From Cohnella sp. WQ 127256 (GTDB lineage: Bacteria; Bacillota; Bacilli; Paenibacillales; Paenibacillaceae): 64,000 bases of DNA. The stretch lies in the NCBI RefSeq assembly GCF_024519285.1, contig NZ_JAMZCY010000001.1, positions 434,001 to 498,000 on the forward strand, in the 5' to 3' direction. A program made the position numbers and the translations under genes. The first letter of the stretch is position 1. Each line of letters begins with the position of its first letter. Positions 55,530 to 63,564 of this stretch are shown here, in pieces. The notes beneath the pieces are model-generated. The model searched no databases, was not told the DNA's origin, and saw nothing but the letters and a program-made list of their open reading frames with translations.

Positions 55530-57416
55530 ATGAAATGGTTGCTACGTGGAACGTGGAGACGGATTTCCTCGTCAATCGCTAGGATGGAAGGTAAGCTGTT
55601 TGTTGTATTTTTATTTCTCATTATTTTACCTATTGGGGTACTTAGTTACATTTCGGCTGAAAGATATACGGACTCCATTGAGCGCAATACGGTTACTTAT
55701 GTTTCTCAAGTATCTGATCTCATGATTAGTAAATTAGATGATTATATGGAAGATATGAAGAAGATTTCGATCATTCCTTCCTATTTAGCTGAGATCAAAG
55801 CAGGACTTAAGGAATCTAACCGAATTTATGAAAGCCTTTCCATTGAATCGACTGACGAGCAATTGGACCCGACTACGGGACGAGCGGCCACCCTTTCTAA
55901 TGAACAGTTAGAGCTGTTACGACGTGTTGAAGGTAGTATTTACTTCTTGAATAATATTAAGAATGGAGCAAATACCGTTTATTTATTTGATCGGTACGGG
56001 CATTCCTATTTTGCAACCAAAAGCGGAGGTGTGCGTTCGGATCTGAAATCAGTGTATCAAGACTGGAGAAATCTTGCGTATGATGCCGCGGGATACCCCG
56101 TGCTCGTGAGTACTCAGCAGGTGAGTGGGAGTACGAGTGGAAGTCGATATGTATTTACGATTGTTAGAGAGATTATTGATACGAACTATGAGTCGCTAGG
56201 TCTCATTGCTGTTGATGCGAATATCGTCGTCATTGAGAACATCGTAAAGGATTTAGACAAGGCTACGCATGGAACGACTCTTATCGTCGATAACAATGGG
56301 CAGGTTGTATATGATAGTGAGAAGAAATTTATAGGACAGAACATGAAGTCAAACGACAAGCTTCAAGCTCTAGGAGAAGAAGGTAGCTTACATACTAAGG
56401 TTGACGGGAAGCCGGTGTTATCAATTTATAAGCAATCTAGTAATACGGGGTGGAAAATATATATTACAATCCCAGAGCAAAAGCTCATGGGTGAGGCGCT
56501 GCGAATTCGTGCATTCACCCTTGTATCGGCAATCTCCATCATTGGCTTCGCCTTGCTTATATCGCTTATTTTTACCTTTACTTTAACGAAGCCTCTGCGA
56601 TCATTAGTTCGAATGATGAAGGTTGTGCAAACCGGTAATCTTGATGTTACTTTTCCGGTTCGGAGTAGAGATGAGATGGGGCTCGTCGGTAATGCGTTCA
56701 ACCGAATGATCATCCGGGTCAAAAGCTTAGTCGAGGACGTCTATATGGCGGGACAGCGTAAGAAAGAGGCGGAGCTTGAAGCGCTGCAGAACCAGATTAA
56801 TCCGCATTTCATATATAACACCTTGGAATCTATCCGGATGACAGCGGTTATGAATGATGATGTTGAAGTAAGCGACATGACGCAGCTATTAGGGAAATTA
56901 CTGAGATACGGAATGGGAACGGGAACCGAAACGGTCGCCTTGTCTAGAGAGCTTGAGCATCTGGATATGTATATGCAGCTGTTGAATTATCGATATGGAA
57001 ATCGGTTCGTGCTAGGAATATCGAATGTGACGGACATGAACCTGCCTGTTATGAAGCTTCTATTCCAGCCTATTGTTGAAAATGCGGTCTATCACGGTAT
57101 GGACGAATCCAAGTCATCGATGACGATCAATCTCAGCTATGAGGAGGAGGGTATGGATCATCTGTTTACGATTAAAGATGACGGCGTAGGGATGTCAGAT
57201 GCTAACTTAAAGCATCTTCGTCAGCGATTAAACGAGCCTAAGGATTCTCATGTAAACAATGGTCGAGGAATTGGATTACGTAATGTTCATGAGCGATTGA
57301 AGCTTCTATTTGGTGAAGGCTATGGCATCCGTATTATGAGCAAGCAAGGTGTGGGGACTGAAGTTACAGTTCGGCTCCCGAAAGAAAAGACGAAGGGAGA
57401 GAGACTAATTGGTTAA
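55530..57416 (+). CDS. YesM-type sensor histidine kinase
   Basis: A 628-residue sensor kinase. AAGGAG eight bases upstream selects the ATG at 55530; the open frame further up crosses the leader hairpin. Membrane segments are near 24-44 (LFVVFLFLIILPIGVLSYI) and about 325-348, with an extracellular dCache-like sensor (TLIVDNNGQVVYDSEKKFIGQ). HAMP follows, then H426 in INPHFIYNTLESIR, N box FQPIVENAVYHG and G box GRGIGLRNVHERLKLLFG. It overlaps the partner regulator by eight bases. It probably senses manno-oligosaccharides, given the downstream GH113. Confidence 0.93.
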   Translation: MKWLLRGTWRRISSSIARMEGKLFVVFLFLIILPIGVLSYISAERYTDSIERNTVTYVSQVSDLMISKLDDYMEDMKKISIIPSYLAEIKAGLKESNRIYESLSIESTDEQLDPTTGRAATLSNEQLELLRRVEGSIYFLNNIKNGANTVYLFDRYGHSYFATKSGGVRSDLKSVYQDWRNLAYDAAGYPVLVSTQQVSGSTSGSRYVFTIVREIIDTNYESLGLIAVDANIVVIENIVKDLDKATHGTTLIVDNNGQVVYDSEKKFIGQNMKSNDKLQALGEEGSLHTKVDGKPVLSIYKQSSNTGWKIYITIPEQKLMGEALRIRAFTLVSAISIIGFALLISLIFTFTLTKPLRSLVRMMKVVQTGNLDVTFPVRSRDEMGLVGNAFNRMIIRVKSLVEDVYMAGQRKKEAELEALQNQINPHFIYNTLESIRMTAVMNDDVEVSDMTQLLGKLLRYGMGTGTETVALSRELEHLDMYMQLLNYRYGNRFVLGISNVTDMNLPVMKLLFQPIVENAVYHGMDESKSSMTINLSYEEEGMDHLFTIKDDGVGMSDANLKHLRQRLNEPKDSHVNNGRGIGLRNVHERLKLLFGEGYGIRIMSKQGVGTEVTVRLPKEKTKGERLIG

Positions 57417-58920
57417 TGTCGTTGTGGTTGATGATGAGGAGAGAATTCGGCTAGGGTTGGCCAAGCTGATTGCCCAAGTCGGTAAGGAGTTTCAAGTGAC
57501 GGGAATATTTGCTGGGGCTCAAGAACTGTTGTCGCATATAGACTCCATTCACGTTGATCTTGTTATTACGGACATCAAGATGCCGGTTATGAATGGACTT
57601 GAACTGATTAAGCAGCTTCAGCATCGTTTACCTAAGCTCAGAATGGCTATTATTAGCGGATTTGATGATTTTACTTTTGCTAGACAAGCACTCCGTTATG
57701 GTGTGGAGGAATACTTGTTAAAGCCTGTAGACAAAGATGAGCTAGAGCAAATGCTTCATAAGGTTAGAGATAAGCTTGAGTATGATCAGCAAGCTGGAGA
57801 AGTTAATCAGGACGATCAGTTGAAGCTGTTGTTATTTAATGATACAGAAGCTTTACCTAAGCCCTTGAGAGTGGAAGCCTGTCGGCAATTGGAGCAAACG
57901 CCGTTATTCCAACAGCCGTATTTCGTATTTGTTATGCGTGGACATACTCCATTAACGATAGAACAAATGCGGAAGGTTGTTTCTGGTTGGCTAGCGAATT
58001 GGACGATCGTGGAGAGGGAGGATCGAGTTATTCTCATTGTAGGCATTCCTAGCACCGAACATGCGGATCGGGTTAGGGAGCTGGGACAGACGTTACTTCA
58101 TCGTTTGCCTGTATCCTATGAAGGCAGACTCGGAGCGAGTGACGTCTTCCAAGGAACAACCTGGCTTCGTGAAGCTTATCGTCAAGCGGATTGTGCCTTA
58201 CAGCAAGCTTGGTATGATACCGGCAAGATGGCGTTCACTGATTATGCACGTATTTTACGTAAGACCAAATCGCTTAATCATTTGTTAATGCAAATCATTA
58301 GTGAATTTCAAGCGGAGATGGCTTTGTCGAATTATTCGGGTGCCCAGAAAGCAATACATCGATGGTTTGAGGAATGTATGCTGCTCATGCCAAGTTGGAA
58401 CGAGCTATCCGAAGCTTGTGAAACTGTGCTGTCTCTGATTGCAAAGGTTAGCCCCATCAAGAGGACTGAAGAGGATGAACTTGAGGAGCGGGTTATGGCT
58501 TGCGAACCGGAGAAATTTGCGAGCAAGGATGCTTTTATGACCTTCTTCCTTGGTGCTGTGGATCAGCTTTTTGTACAATTGATGCAATTCCGTCAAGAGA
58601 ATCGCGTTGTGGATACGATCAAACAATATATTCGTCATCATTTTGCTGATGAGCTGGAGCTTCATCGTCTAGCGGAGGAAGTCTTTTTGACACCAAGCTA
58701 TCTAAGTAAACTATTTAAGACCGAATCAGGGGAGACGATTACGGACTTCCTTATTTCTGTGCGGATAGAGCATGCTAAGGATTGGCTTAAGGAGAAAAAT
58801 GGATTAAAAACCTATGAGGTTGGTGAGAAGGTTGGATATGCTGACCCAGCCTACTTTAACAAAGTGTTTAAGAAGGTTGTCGGATGTACCCCGAAGGAAT
58901 TTAAAGATCGTGTTAGGTGA
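57409..58920 (+). CDS. YesN-type response regulator with AraC DNA-binding domain
   Basis: A 503-residue regulator from a TTG start (GGGAGAGA upstream). The receiver domain has D8/D9, D55 in VITDIKMPVMNG and Lys in YLLKPVDKDEL. After a middle region of 240 residues comes the AraC HTH: LELHRLAEEVFLTPSYLSKLFKTESG and YEVGEKVGYADPAYFNKVFKKVVG. It is paired with the kinase it overlaps and lies directly upstream of the sugar permease genes, which it probably activates. Confidence 0.93.
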   Translation: MVNVVVVDDEERIRLGLAKLIAQVGKEFQVTGIFAGAQELLSHIDSIHVDLVITDIKMPVMNGLELIKQLQHRLPKLRMAIISGFDDFTFARQALRYGVEEYLLKPVDKDELEQMLHKVRDKLEYDQQAGEVNQDDQLKLLLFNDTEALPKPLRVEACRQLEQTPLFQQPYFVFVMRGHTPLTIEQMRKVVSGWLANWTIVEREDRVILIVGIPSTEHADRVRELGQTLLHRLPVSYEGRLGASDVFQGTTWLREAYRQADCALQQAWYDTGKMAFTDYARILRKTKSLNHLLMQIISEFQAEMALSNYSGAQKAIHRWFEECMLLMPSWNELSEACETVLSLIAKVSPIKRTEEDELEERVMACEPEKFASKDAFMTFFLGAVDQLFVQLMQFRQENRVVDTIKQYIRHHFADELELHRLAEEVFLTPSYLSKLFKTESGETITDFLISVRIEHAKDWLKEKNGLKTYEVGEKVGYADPAYFNKVFKKVVGCTPKEFKDRVR

Positions 58921-58994
58921 ATATTATCTAAATTGAAGACAATTAAAACAAACAGAGAACATTAAATTAAATAACAAAACCCTATATAATAGAC

Positions 58995-59008
58995 TGAAAG
59001 CGTTTGCT
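58995..59008 (+). promoter_or_regulatory. cre-like site before permease genes
   Basis: TGAAAGCGTTTGCT resembles the cre consensus (first ten bases match a strong cre). It lies 40 bases before the TTG start of the permease, after TATAAT-like text CTATATAAT at 58982-58990, where a repressor would block transcription. Confidence 0.55.
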
Positions 59009-59047
59009 TTGTATGCAAAGACGTAATCAGGGTTAGGGGGATTCAAG

Positions 59048-59923
59048 TTGAACATCAGCTACAAAGTACAGAGATACATCATCTTGTTCGGTTTTCTTAC
59101 GGTTCCATTAGTCTTATTATGTATGTTCTCACTGTATCCAGCAGTCTCATTGTTTTATTTCAGCTTTACGGAATGGGATGGATTAGGCTTCGACCAGAAG
59201 TGGGTCGGCCTAGCGAACTATAAGGAAATATTCATGAGACCGGAAATATTCGGCGCATTCAAGAACAATCTGTATTATTTCGTTGGGGGAATACTTCAGA
59301 CCGCAATTGCACTTTATTTCGCGATCATCCTTAACGGACGGTTGCGCGGAAGGTATGCCTTCAGGGTATTACTGTTTTTGCCTTATGTCCTGCATAGTGT
59401 AGCAACAGTCATTATGTTTAAGAATTTGTACCATGCCGAATATGGCTCGATCAATGTCTTCTTGGGAGCCATTGGATTAGAATCATGGCAGCAAATGTGG
59501 CTGGGTAATCCTAAACTCGTAAACTACTCGCTAGCTTTTATCTCGATGTGGAAATATTTCGGGCTTAGTATGGTAATTTTTATTGGTGCCCTACAATCGA
59601 TCCCGAGGGATTTATATGAAGCTTCCACAATTGATGGCGCCTCTAGCTGGCAATCCTTCCGGTTCATCACGTTGCCTAGCCTACGCCGAGTCATAGAGCT
59701 CATGCTCGTTCTCACTTTGACAGGTGCGCTTGAAGCATTTGATATTCCATTCATCATGATGCTCGGTGCAAATGGAACATCTACCTTCGTTATTCAGACG
59801 GTCGATATGGCTTTCCACTTCGAAAAATTTGGGTTGGCATCGGCTATGGCGGTCGTATTGCTGTTCATCGTTATATTCTTCATCTTCATTCAGAGAAAAG
59901 TGCTATTCAGGGAGGGGAATTAA
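59048..59923 (+). CDS. ABC sugar transporter permease, first subunit (CUT1)
   Basis: A 291-residue MalF/UgpA-like permease from a TTG start, with AGGGGG seven bases upstream. Six membrane segments begin with IILFGFLTVPLVLLCMFSLYPAVSLFYFSFTEWDG. The EAA loop is PRDLYEASTIDGASSWQSFRFITLPSL. It is paired with the next permease two bases away. No binding-protein gene is adjacent, unlike the two other transporters in the window. Confidence 0.92.
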   Translation: MNISYKVQRYIILFGFLTVPLVLLCMFSLYPAVSLFYFSFTEWDGLGFDQKWVGLANYKEIFMRPEIFGAFKNNLYYFVGGILQTAIALYFAIILNGRLRGRYAFRVLLFLPYVLHSVATVIMFKNLYHAEYGSINVFLGAIGLESWQQMWLGNPKLVNYSLAFISMWKYFGLSMVIFIGALQSIPRDLYEASTIDGASSWQSFRFITLPSLRRVIELMLVLTLTGALEAFDIPFIMMLGANGTSTFVIQTVDMAFHFEKFGLASAMAVVLLFIVIFFIFIQRKVLFREGN

Positions 59924-59925
59924 CG

Positions 59926-60753
59926 ATGGGAAAAACTCCGGGATACGTACGAGCACTACAATACTCTACACTAGCGTTTGCTGTTATTATTGTATTTTTT
60001 CCGATCTATTCTATTTTTGTTGGGGCATTCAAATCGAAGGTCGAGTTTTATCAATCGGGGCTTAGCCTGCCTGAGAATTTCTTTAACTTTGACAATTTTA
60101 AGCGGGTATTTAAGGTAGGCAAGCTTGGACTTGGGTTTCAAAATATATCTATTATTTTGGCGGTTACGCTAACCGGCAACGTAATCATCGGTACAATGGT
60201 CGCTTATGCGCTTGGTCGTTTTGACTTTGCGCTGAAGAAGCCGATTATGGCGCTCTATCTCATTGCTCAGATTATCCCACTCGTTACGACGCAGGTTGCA
60301 ACCTTCAGTGTAATCAAAGCGCTTGGCGTCTATAACACGATTAAAGCACCAATGCTTCTATACTTAGGGGCAGATGTCCTCCAAATCGTTATTTACTTGC
60401 AATTCGTAGCTAGCATTCCGAAGGATTTGGATGAGAACGCAATGGTCGAAGGTGCTTCCTTTTTCAAAATCTACCGATCTATTATTTTCCCGTTACTCGG
60501 ACCGGCAACGGCTACCCTTATTATTTTGAAAACTATTTCGATCTATAATGACTTTTACACTCCGTATTTGTATATGCCGTCTCAGAAGCTGAAGGTTGTT
60601 TCTACAGCTATATATAGCTTTGTCGGGCCGAACGCTGCACAGCTTAACGTCATTTCTGCAGGTATTCTGATCATCTTTATCCCTACTGTTGTTATCTTCT
60701 TACTCTTGCAGCGCTATATTTTTGCGGGTGTCACCAATGGAGCTGTGAAGTAA
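59926..60753 (+). CDS. ABC sugar transporter permease, second subunit (CUT1)
   Basis: A 275-residue MalG/UgpE-like permease with six membrane segments (STLAFAVIIVFFPIYSIFVGAFK first). The EAA loop is PKDLDENAMVEGASFFKIYRSIIFPLL. GGAGGGG precedes the ATG. With the preceding permease it forms a sugar channel, probably for beta-manno-oligosaccharides in view of the next genes. Confidence 0.92.
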   Translation: MGKTPGYVRALQYSTLAFAVIIVFFPIYSIFVGAFKSKVEFYQSGLSLPENFFNFDNFKRVFKVGKLGLGFQNISIILAVTLTGNVIIGTMVAYALGRFDFALKKPIMALYLIAQIIPLVTTQVATFSVIKALGVYNTIKAPMLLYLGADVLQIVIYLQFVASIPKDLDENAMVEGASFFKIYRSIIFPLLGPATATLIILKTISIYNDFYTPYLYMPSQKLKVVSTAIYSFVGPNAAQLNVISAGILIIFIPTVVIFLLLQRYIFAGVTNGAVK

Positions 60754-60961
60754 CGACATGTCGTTCAGGGAATTAGACCGCTGATAGCGGCATGGAGGTT
60801 GTATAGTGTAGTGAGTACCGCTAACGAATATGATGTGTTATGATAACAAAAGAATTTGTTATCAAGCATAAACGGAGGACGCAGTCCTTCCACGGAGTTA
60901 ACATTTGAGTTTGAGTACTATCAGATAAGGATCGAGAAATCTATACTTTCTGATCTGATAG
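60752..60961. promoter_or_regulatory. Leader with several inverted repeats before the LacI gene, including TAACAAA operator
   Basis: The gap before the LacI gene holds four palindromes: AACGACATGTCGTT (60752-60765), CCGCT-GAT-AGCGG (60778-60790), GATAACAAA-AGAA-TTTGTTATC (60842-60863) and CTATCAGAT/ATCTGATAG (60918-60926 and 60953-60961). The third shares the half site TAACAAA with a palindrome before the GH113 gene, so it is a candidate site for the LacI protein encoded here. The others may be RNA hairpins. Confidence 0.55.
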
Positions 60962-61001
60962 GTGAACATATGCGTATCGAATGAGCGGAGTGGAATATTT
61001 C

Positions 61002-62060
61002 ATGTCGAAAAAAGTTACTATGCAGCAAATTGCCGATCACGTCAACGTGTCCAAGTTTGCCGTATCCAAAGCGTTATCAGGAAAATCCGGAGTTAGTCCG
61101 GATACACGGGAGAAAATCATTCATGCCGCCACCCAACTAGGCTACTTTGTACAGAAACGAAATAAGCCCGTTGTTAGCCGCAACACGCCTATTAGACCAA
61201 CCTCGACTGATCGAAATACGATCATCGTTCTTATCCCGAATGTGCGAGAGCAGAATCGACAATCGAGCTTCTGGGGTCGGATTATTGATGGGATTACTAC
61301 AAGCCTTGAAGAAAATCATCTAGGTATGATGATTGTGACTGAACATATAACAGATAACTTTACAAGACTGATTAATCCAGAAGCAGTGCTAGGTCTCGTC
61401 GGAGTGGGATTGATCTCTAACCAGCAGTTATTGGAAATCCGAAATTTGGGTATTCCTTTCGTGCTTGTTGATCACGAAGATTCACTTATCCCATCTGACG
61501 TTCTGTTCATGAACAATTATGAATGTGTTCGTAGGGCGACGAACTATTTACTAGGTAATGGACATCGCAAGCTACAATTCGTAGGAGATATTCACTACTC
61601 TCGAAGCTTCTATGATCGTTGGTTAGGCTTTCGCTCCATGCTTGAGGAACTGAGCATAGATTTGCGACAAAATAAAGGGCTTTTGGAGTTTGAAGGAGTT
61701 AACCGGTCGGAGATGACGGAGCAGCTTGACCATATTATTGGTGAAATGCTACAGACGGAGGATTTCCCGACTGCGTTTGTCTGCGCGAATGATTCCATTG
61801 CAATTTGTGTGATGACTGTTCTGACACGCCTCGGCATTAATGTGCCAGATCAATGTTCGGTTTCAGGCTTCGACAACATCGAGGATGCAGGAATTTCCTC
61901 TCCAGCGCTCAGCACGGTGCATGTTAACAAAGAAGCTCTTGGGCAACGCTCGGTAGAAACACTACTCTGGCGGATCGCTAATCCTGACGGACCGAAAGAA
62001 AAAATATTGCTTGCAGGTGACTTCGTTCTACGGGCTTCCACAGCAGCAGCTCCCAATTAA
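61002..62060 (+). CDS. LacI-family transcriptional regulator of the mannan locus
   Basis: A LacI/GalR repressor of 352 residues. The ATG at 61002 gives the family start SKKVTMQQIADHVNVSKFAVSKALSG, with GGAG 11 bases upstream; an ATG at 60981 is in frame. The effector domain has TIIVLIPNVREQNRQSSFWGRI, VPFVLVDHEDSL-like text, TAFVCANDSIAICVMTVL and SVSGFDNIEDAGISSPALSTVHV. It follows the permease genes and precedes GH113. Matching TAACAAA/TTTGTTA palindromes in front of this gene and in front of GH113 suggest autoregulation and repression of the mannanase gene. Confidence 0.92.
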   Translation: MSKKVTMQQIADHVNVSKFAVSKALSGKSGVSPDTREKIIHAATQLGYFVQKRNKPVVSRNTPIRPTSTDRNTIIVLIPNVREQNRQSSFWGRIIDGITTSLEENHLGMMIVTEHITDNFTRLINPEAVLGLVGVGLISNQQLLEIRNLGIPFVLVDHEDSLIPSDVLFMNNYECVRRATNYLLGNGHRKLQFVGDIHYSRSFYDRWLGFRSMLEELSIDLRQNKGLLEFEGVNRSEMTEQLDHIIGEMLQTEDFPTAFVCANDSIAICVMTVLTRLGINVPDQCSVSGFDNIEDAGISSPALSTVHVNKEALGQRSVETLLWRIANPDGPKEKILLAGDFVLRASTAAAPN

Positions 62061-62065
62061 TCATG

Positions 62066-62106
62066 AAATGGTGGTACAGGGGATTCCTGTATCACCATTT
62101 TTAATT
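62066..62106 (+). terminator. Terminator after the LacI gene
   Basis: A 15-bp stem, AAATGGTGGTACAGG with CCTGTATCACCATTT (one G-T pair), closes loop GGATT and is followed by TTAATTTAATT. Confidence 0.9.
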
Positions 62107-62111
62107 TAATT

Positions 62112-62163
62112 CTCGCACCCCTCGCACCTCTCGCACCCCTCGCACCTCTCGCACCTCTCGCAA
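62112..62163. repeat. 9-bp tandem repeat CTCGCACC(C/T)
   Basis: Five full units of CTCGCACCC or CTCGCACCT, plus a broken sixth, lie directly after the terminator. No coding frame uses it. The alternating C/T end suggests an 18-bp higher unit. Confidence 0.85.
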
Positions 62164-62305
62164 CACAAACAACTCATACGACATTCACGTTTCTGGAAAT
62201 CCAACTAACTCAAAATAACCCCTCAGAATAACCATCCTTGCAATCCTCTTTAGCCCTCCTAATTACTTTTTTCTCAATGAGCTCCTGATCAAAGCTTGGT
62301 GCGCA

Positions 62306-62375
62306 CGAAGGCCAAAAAAGTACCTTCGTAAAGCGGCGACTGTTGTGATTGAAGAACGAAGGCCAAAAAAGTGCT
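62306..62375. repeat. Degenerate two-copy 51-bp repeat, reverse orientation
   Basis: CGAAGGCCAAAAAAGT occurs at 62306 and again at 62357, again 51 bases apart. It is the reverse complement of the core of the five-copy block at 28421. An open frame starting at 62345 borrows this repeat for its first codons and is not a real gene start. Confidence 0.8.
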
Positions 62376-62486
62376 TTCATTTCCCCAAGTCGGTTAATTA
62401 CTTGCACGATAACCCTCAAGTCTATATGAATGGAATTCTCCAGGTAGTATTTTGCAATTTTGTAGCGGATATATTCGTTATTCCGG

Positions 62487-62572
62487 TTGACAAAAGGTTG
62501 GCTAGTGGTACAATTTTCCTTAAAGTTGTTATTGTTTATAACAAACAAATAGCTAACAAATATTTTGTTAGC
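62487..62572 (+). promoter_or_regulatory. Promoter and LacI-type operator of the GH113 gene
   Basis: TTGACA (62487-62492) and TACAAT (62509-62514), 16 bases apart, form a strong sigma-A promoter. Downstream, GCTAACAAA-TAT-TTTGTTAGC (62552-62572) is a perfect 9-bp inverted repeat, placed to block the transcript about 30 bases after its start. The half site matches the palindrome before the LacI gene. Confidence 0.7.
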
Positions 62573-62596
62573 ATAAGAAAGATGAGGAGTGACAAT

Positions 62597-63538
62597 TTGA
62601 ATACATGGGTTGAGACAGTTAACGGAATGACATGGGGCTGGACAGGAGTTAGAGGGACGTGGTCTAGCTCAGAAGCAGAAGATTCCATGAGAACGATGAA
62701 CTCGATGGGCGTCAACTGGGTTGCTATTGCGCTTGCTGCGGAACAGGAAACTCCCCAGTCCACAAGTATTCCATTTCGTGAGGCACCAACTGTTACAGAC
62801 GAGGAGACGTTATGGGCCATTCGCAATGCCAAGAAACTGGGCATGAAGGTTTGTTTGAAGCCAGTAGTTAACTGCGCCAACGGGACTTGGAGGGCACATA
62901 TTAGCTTCTTTCAAGATGATGTTCCAGGTGAGCCGAGTTGGGGGCAATGGTTTGCCTCATACGGAGAGTTTATTGTCCATTATGCGAAGATTGCCGAGCA
63001 GGAAAACTGTGAGATGCTCTGTATTGGATGCGAGATGGTGCAGACGGATTCCAGAGAAGCGGAGTGGAGAGCGTTAATTGCCGAGGTTCGAACGGTTTAC
63101 AGGGGCTTGATTACTTATAATTGCGACAAATACCAGGAGGATCGCCTAACCTGGTGGGATGCAGTCGACATTATTTCTTCAAGTGGTTATTATCCGATCA
63201 ATCATTGGGAGTTTCATTTAGATAGAATCGAGCAGATGCTAGTGAAGTGGAATAAGCCGTTCTTCTTCATGGAAGCAGGTTGCCCGAGCAGGGAAGGCTC
63301 CAGTCTGAAGCCAAACGATTGGTCGTTGCCGGGTGGGCCGTCGGAAGAGGAGCAGCAAGTATACTATAATGCCATGTTCGAAGCTTGCTCGCGCAGAGAA
63401 TGGATGAGAGGGTTTATGTTATGGGATTGGCCGGCAAAGCTCTACTCTCTGGAACAAGCCGTGCATAATAACGATTATTGTATGTATGGCAAAAAAGCAG
63501 AAACTGTTGTGCGAGATTATTATTTATCTAAGATTTAA
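62597..63538 (+). CDS. GH113 beta-mannanase-like glycoside hydrolase
   Basis: A 313-residue TIM-barrel enzyme without signal peptide. AGGAG at 62584-62588 fits the TTG at 62597; an ATG at 62582 is in frame. Motifs are VNGMTWGWTGVRGTW, MNSMGVNWVAIALA, KPVVNCANGTWRAHI, LCIGCEMVQTDSREAEW with E146 as acid/base, IISSSGYYPI, FFFMEAGCPSREGS with E226 as nucleophile, and FMLWDWPAKLY. The 80-residue distance between the two glutamates equals that in the Alicyclobacillus GH113 mannanase. Such enzymes cut beta-1,4-mannan oligosaccharides and act inside the cell after import. A 2-epimerase gene follows, consistent with mannobiose conversion. Confidence 0.85.
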   Translation: MNTWVETVNGMTWGWTGVRGTWSSSEAEDSMRTMNSMGVNWVAIALAAEQETPQSTSIPFREAPTVTDEETLWAIRNAKKLGMKVCLKPVVNCANGTWRAHISFFQDDVPGEPSWGQWFASYGEFIVHYAKIAEQENCEMLCIGCEMVQTDSREAEWRALIAEVRTVYRGLITYNCDKYQEDRLTWWDAVDIISSSGYYPINHWEFHLDRIEQMLVKWNKPFFFMEAGCPSREGSSLKPNDWSLPGGPSEEEQQVYYNAMFEACSRREWMRGFMLWDWPAKLYSLEQAVHNNDYCMYGKKAETVVRDYYLSKI

Positions 63539-63564
63539 GCATGAGCGGAGGGTATAGAGGGGCA

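Noticed and set aside
62345..62596. N-terminal extension of the GH113 gene
   Set aside because: The extension consists of the 51-bp repeat, promoter and operator sequence. The ribosome site fits the TTG at 62597.
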